Origin: an uncultured Rhodobacter sp.
GTDB lineage: Bacteria > Pseudomonadota > Alphaproteobacteria > Rhodobacterales > Rhodobacteraceae
Direction: 5' to 3'
DNA: 15,843 nt
NCBI GenBank assembly: GCA_937901435.1
Contig: CALGTJ010000145.1
Span: 1 to 15,843, forward strand
Positions 14,306-15,843 of the stretch are shown piece by piece. Under the pieces are notes generated by a model. The model was not told where the DNA came from. It saw only the letters and a program-made list of their open reading frames with translations, and ran no database searches. Numbering within the stretch: the first letter of the stretch is position 1; the number at the start of each line of letters is the position of its first letter. The translations under genes were made by a program, and so were the position numbers.

Positions 14306-15346
14306 ATGATAAAATCAAATTTTATAAATGAAAAACAACTCGTTAAAGATTTCTACACACGCCTAGACAAGGCATGCGAGACGGATATTCCAGAGATTTT
14401 GGAAGCATTCACATCACCTGAATATCTGTGGCGAGGGTTTCATCCCTTCAACGAAATCACCTCGGCGCAAGAAGTCGGCGAATCGTTTTGGCAGCCCCTG
14501 CGAGGTGCGCTGACCTCCCTTCAGCGACGTCTTGACGTCTTTATGGCCGGGCATAACTCGATTACCGAGCAGGGTGGTGTTTGGGTTGTTTCCATGGGAC
14601 ATCTGATGGGGCTGTTCGACCAGCCTTGGCTGGGCATTCCCCCAACTGGAAAAATCGCCATGCTGCGTTATTGCGAGTTCAATCGGGTGGATAATGGTAA
14701 AATAACCGAAACTGCAATGTTTTTTGACATTCCACACCTGATGATGCAGGCAGGGTTACAACCGTTTCCGCCGCAAACAGCGGCGCATTTGGTGCAACCC
14801 GGTCCAATGACCCACGATGGGCTGATGTTTGACCCGCAAGACCCTGAAGAAGGGCGTAAAACGTTGGACGTGACAAATGCAATGATAAGCGACTTGGGAA
14901 CCTGGGCTTTGGGGTTGCCGCTGGAAGAAGAACTAGCGCGAACGTGGAATGACAACATGGTCTGGTGGGGACCCGCAGGCATCGGCGCTACCTACACAAT
15001 CAAACGCTATGCCAAACAGCATTCTGGGCCCTTTCGGGCCACATTCTCGGACAGGTCTTCAACCGGACATATTTGCAGACTGGCCGAGGGTCGTTTTAGT
15101 GGTTTTTTTGGCTGGCCAAACTTCACAGCTGTTCATACCGGCGGCTTCATGGGGATGCCCGCCAGTGAAGTACGCGGTGAAATGCGGGTTATTGATATTT
15201 ACCGGCGGGACGGAAACAAATTGGCTGAAAACTGGATTTTCATTGATCTTCTGCATTTCTGGAACATGCAAGGTATCGACATTCTTGCGCGCACAACGGC
15301 TATTCATGCAGGCCATGAAACAGGTGCAAATGGAGCACATCCATGA
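14306..15346 (+). CDS. Two-domain SnoaL-like (polyketide cyclase-like) protein, divergent copy
   Basis: This is a 346-residue protein with two SnoaL/NTF2-fold domains (about 8-150 and 185-335). It shares G-P-M-T-H-D-G (166-172) and W-W-G-P-A-G-I-G (220-227) with the relatives at 5403-4351 and 9788-8769. It also has I-P-P-T-G-K (111-116) and a closing A-E-N-W...D-L-L block at 307-315. The open frame extends upstream to an ATG at 14195, and further in-frame ATGs lie at 14276 and 14285. I chose 14306 because GGAAGG precedes it at 14296-14301, and because earlier starts would translate through operator 2 and a region with no SnoaL homology. Its length then equals that of its relatives. Its stop overlaps the amidohydrolase start as ATGA. 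Chemistry unknown; it is probably controlled with the leftward operon. Confidence 0.85.
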   Translation: MIKSNFINEKQLVKDFYTRLDKACETDIPEILEAFTSPEYLWRGFHPFNEITSAQEVGESFWQPLRGALTSLQRRLDVFMAGHNSITEQGGVWVVSMGHLMGLFDQPWLGIPPTGKIAMLRYCEFNRVDNGKITETAMFFDIPHLMMQAGLQPFPPQTAAHLVQPGPMTHDGLMFDPQDPEEGRKTLDVTNAMISDLGTWALGLPLEEELARTWNDNMVWWGPAGIGATYTIKRYAKQHSGPFRATFSDRSSTGHICRLAEGRFSGFFGWPNFTAVHTGGFMGMPASEVRGEMRVIDIYRRDGNKLAENWIFIDLLHFWNMQGIDILARTTAIHAGHETGANGAHP

Positions 15347-15843
15347 TCGACGCACACCACCACCTTTGGGATCTTTCCGCTGTTTACTATCCCTGGCTAA
15401 TGGCGCGCGGTGTAGAGCGTTTCTTTGGCGACCCAGCCCCTATACAACGTGACTATCTCATCAATGAATTTCGTTCTGAAGCCACAGCCGAGGGCATAGG
15501 CGCATCCGTGCACATTCAGGTGGGTGCAGAAAATAGCATGGCCGAGGCACGCTGGGTCCAATCCGTAGCCGATGCCAATTCTGACTGGGCTTTAAAGCAA
15601 GTTGTTTTCGTTGACCTCACTGCATCCGATCTGGATGCGCAGCTAGATAGCATTCAGTCCCTGCCGAGCGTCGCCGGCGTGCGCCAAATTGTTGGCCGTG
15701 CACCTGGTGAGGATGCCCTCACAGGCACGAATACACTGCTAGACAACCCTGCCTTTGTGGCGGGACTGCAAAACGCAGGACGTCGTGGCCTTAGTTTTGA
15801 TCTTCAGTTAATACCGGAGCTGATGGAAAAAACCGCCAATCTT
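15343..15843 (+). CDS. Amidohydrolase-2 family (lactonase-like) protein, partial
   Basis: This gene runs off the right edge; 167 codons are visible and open throughout. The N-terminus M-I-D-A-H-H-H-L-W-D carries the H-x-H metal motif (H5 and H7), and the following Y-P-W-L is typical of the amidohydrolase-2 (PF04909-type) group that includes L-fucono- and L-rhamnono-lactonases and 2-pyrone-4,6-dicarboxylate hydrolase. These hydrolyse lactones formed by sugar or aromatic-ring oxidation. Residues 54-61 (A-S-V-H-I-Q-V-G) and the later V-A-G-V-R-Q (109-114) fit the same barrel. The start is ATG in an ATGA overlap with the SnoaL-like stop, and GGAG lies upstream. A lactonase step would fit a locus with several alcohol dehydrogenases. 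The family call is strong; the substrate is not known and the C-terminal half is unseen. Confidence 0.88.
   Translation, partial: MIDAHHHLWDLSAVYYPWLMARGVERFFGDPAPIQRDYLINEFRSEATAEGIGASVHIQVGAENSMAEARWVQSVADANSDWALKQVVFVDLTASDLDAQLDSIQSLPSVAGVRQIVGRAPGEDALTGTNTLLDNPAFVAGLQNAGRRGLSFDLQLIPELMEKTANL

Overview
The window reads as a chromosomal catabolic locus from an alphaproteobacterium, most likely a marine Rhodobacteraceae (Roseobacter-type) bacterium. This rests on moderate base composition, tight ATGA/TGATG/TAATG gene junctions, a CUT1-type ABC importer, and a histidinol-dehydrogenase-like enzyme of the HpsN type that is common in that group. The taxonomy is inferred from gene style, not from a marker gene. 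There are no rRNA or tRNA genes, insertion sequences, phage genes or CRISPR arrays.

Layout. Fourteen genes run leftward as one long, almost gapless array. In transcription order they are: ABC ATPase (14177-13128), substrate-binding protein (13048-11822), permease 1 (11742-10720), permease 2 (10712-9831), two-domain SnoaL-like protein (9788-8769), GMC oxidoreductase (8772-7252), single-domain SnoaL-like protein (7255-6728), HpsN-like dehydrogenase (6713-5403), two-domain SnoaL-like protein (5403-4351), SDR dehydrogenase (4351-3587), LacI-type repressor (3590-2571), NTF2-like two-domain protein (2574-1606), bicupin (1451-489) and a MetE-like protein (470 to beyond the left edge). Two genes run rightward from the same divergent promoter region: another two-domain SnoaL-like protein (14306-15346) and an amidohydrolase-2 family lactonase-like protein (15343 to beyond the right edge).

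Control. The 128-bp divergent region (14178-14305) holds two near-identical 18-bp pseudo-palindromes with a central CG, at 14210-14227 and 14265-14282. They look like operators for the LacI-type protein encoded inside the leftward operon. One overlaps the predicted start of the leftward transcript, just downstream of a recognisable TTGCCA-N18-TATAGT promoter. A perfect 11-bp stem-loop follows the binding-protein gene. A second possible promoter lies before the bicupin/MetE-like pair.

How the genes could work together. The importer brings in a small, probably hydroxylated compound. Three unrelated oxidoreductases (GMC, HpsN-like zinc dehydrogenase, SDR) oxidise alcohol groups. The amidohydrolase-like protein may open a lactone. 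Five SnoaL/NTF2-fold proteins, at least four of them evident relatives of one another, would do isomerisation, cyclisation, elimination or hydrolysis steps. The substrate cannot be read from the sequence. The unusual feature, and the best candidate for an undescribed system, is the five SnoaL-like proteins wired into one LacI-controlled import-and-oxidation locus.
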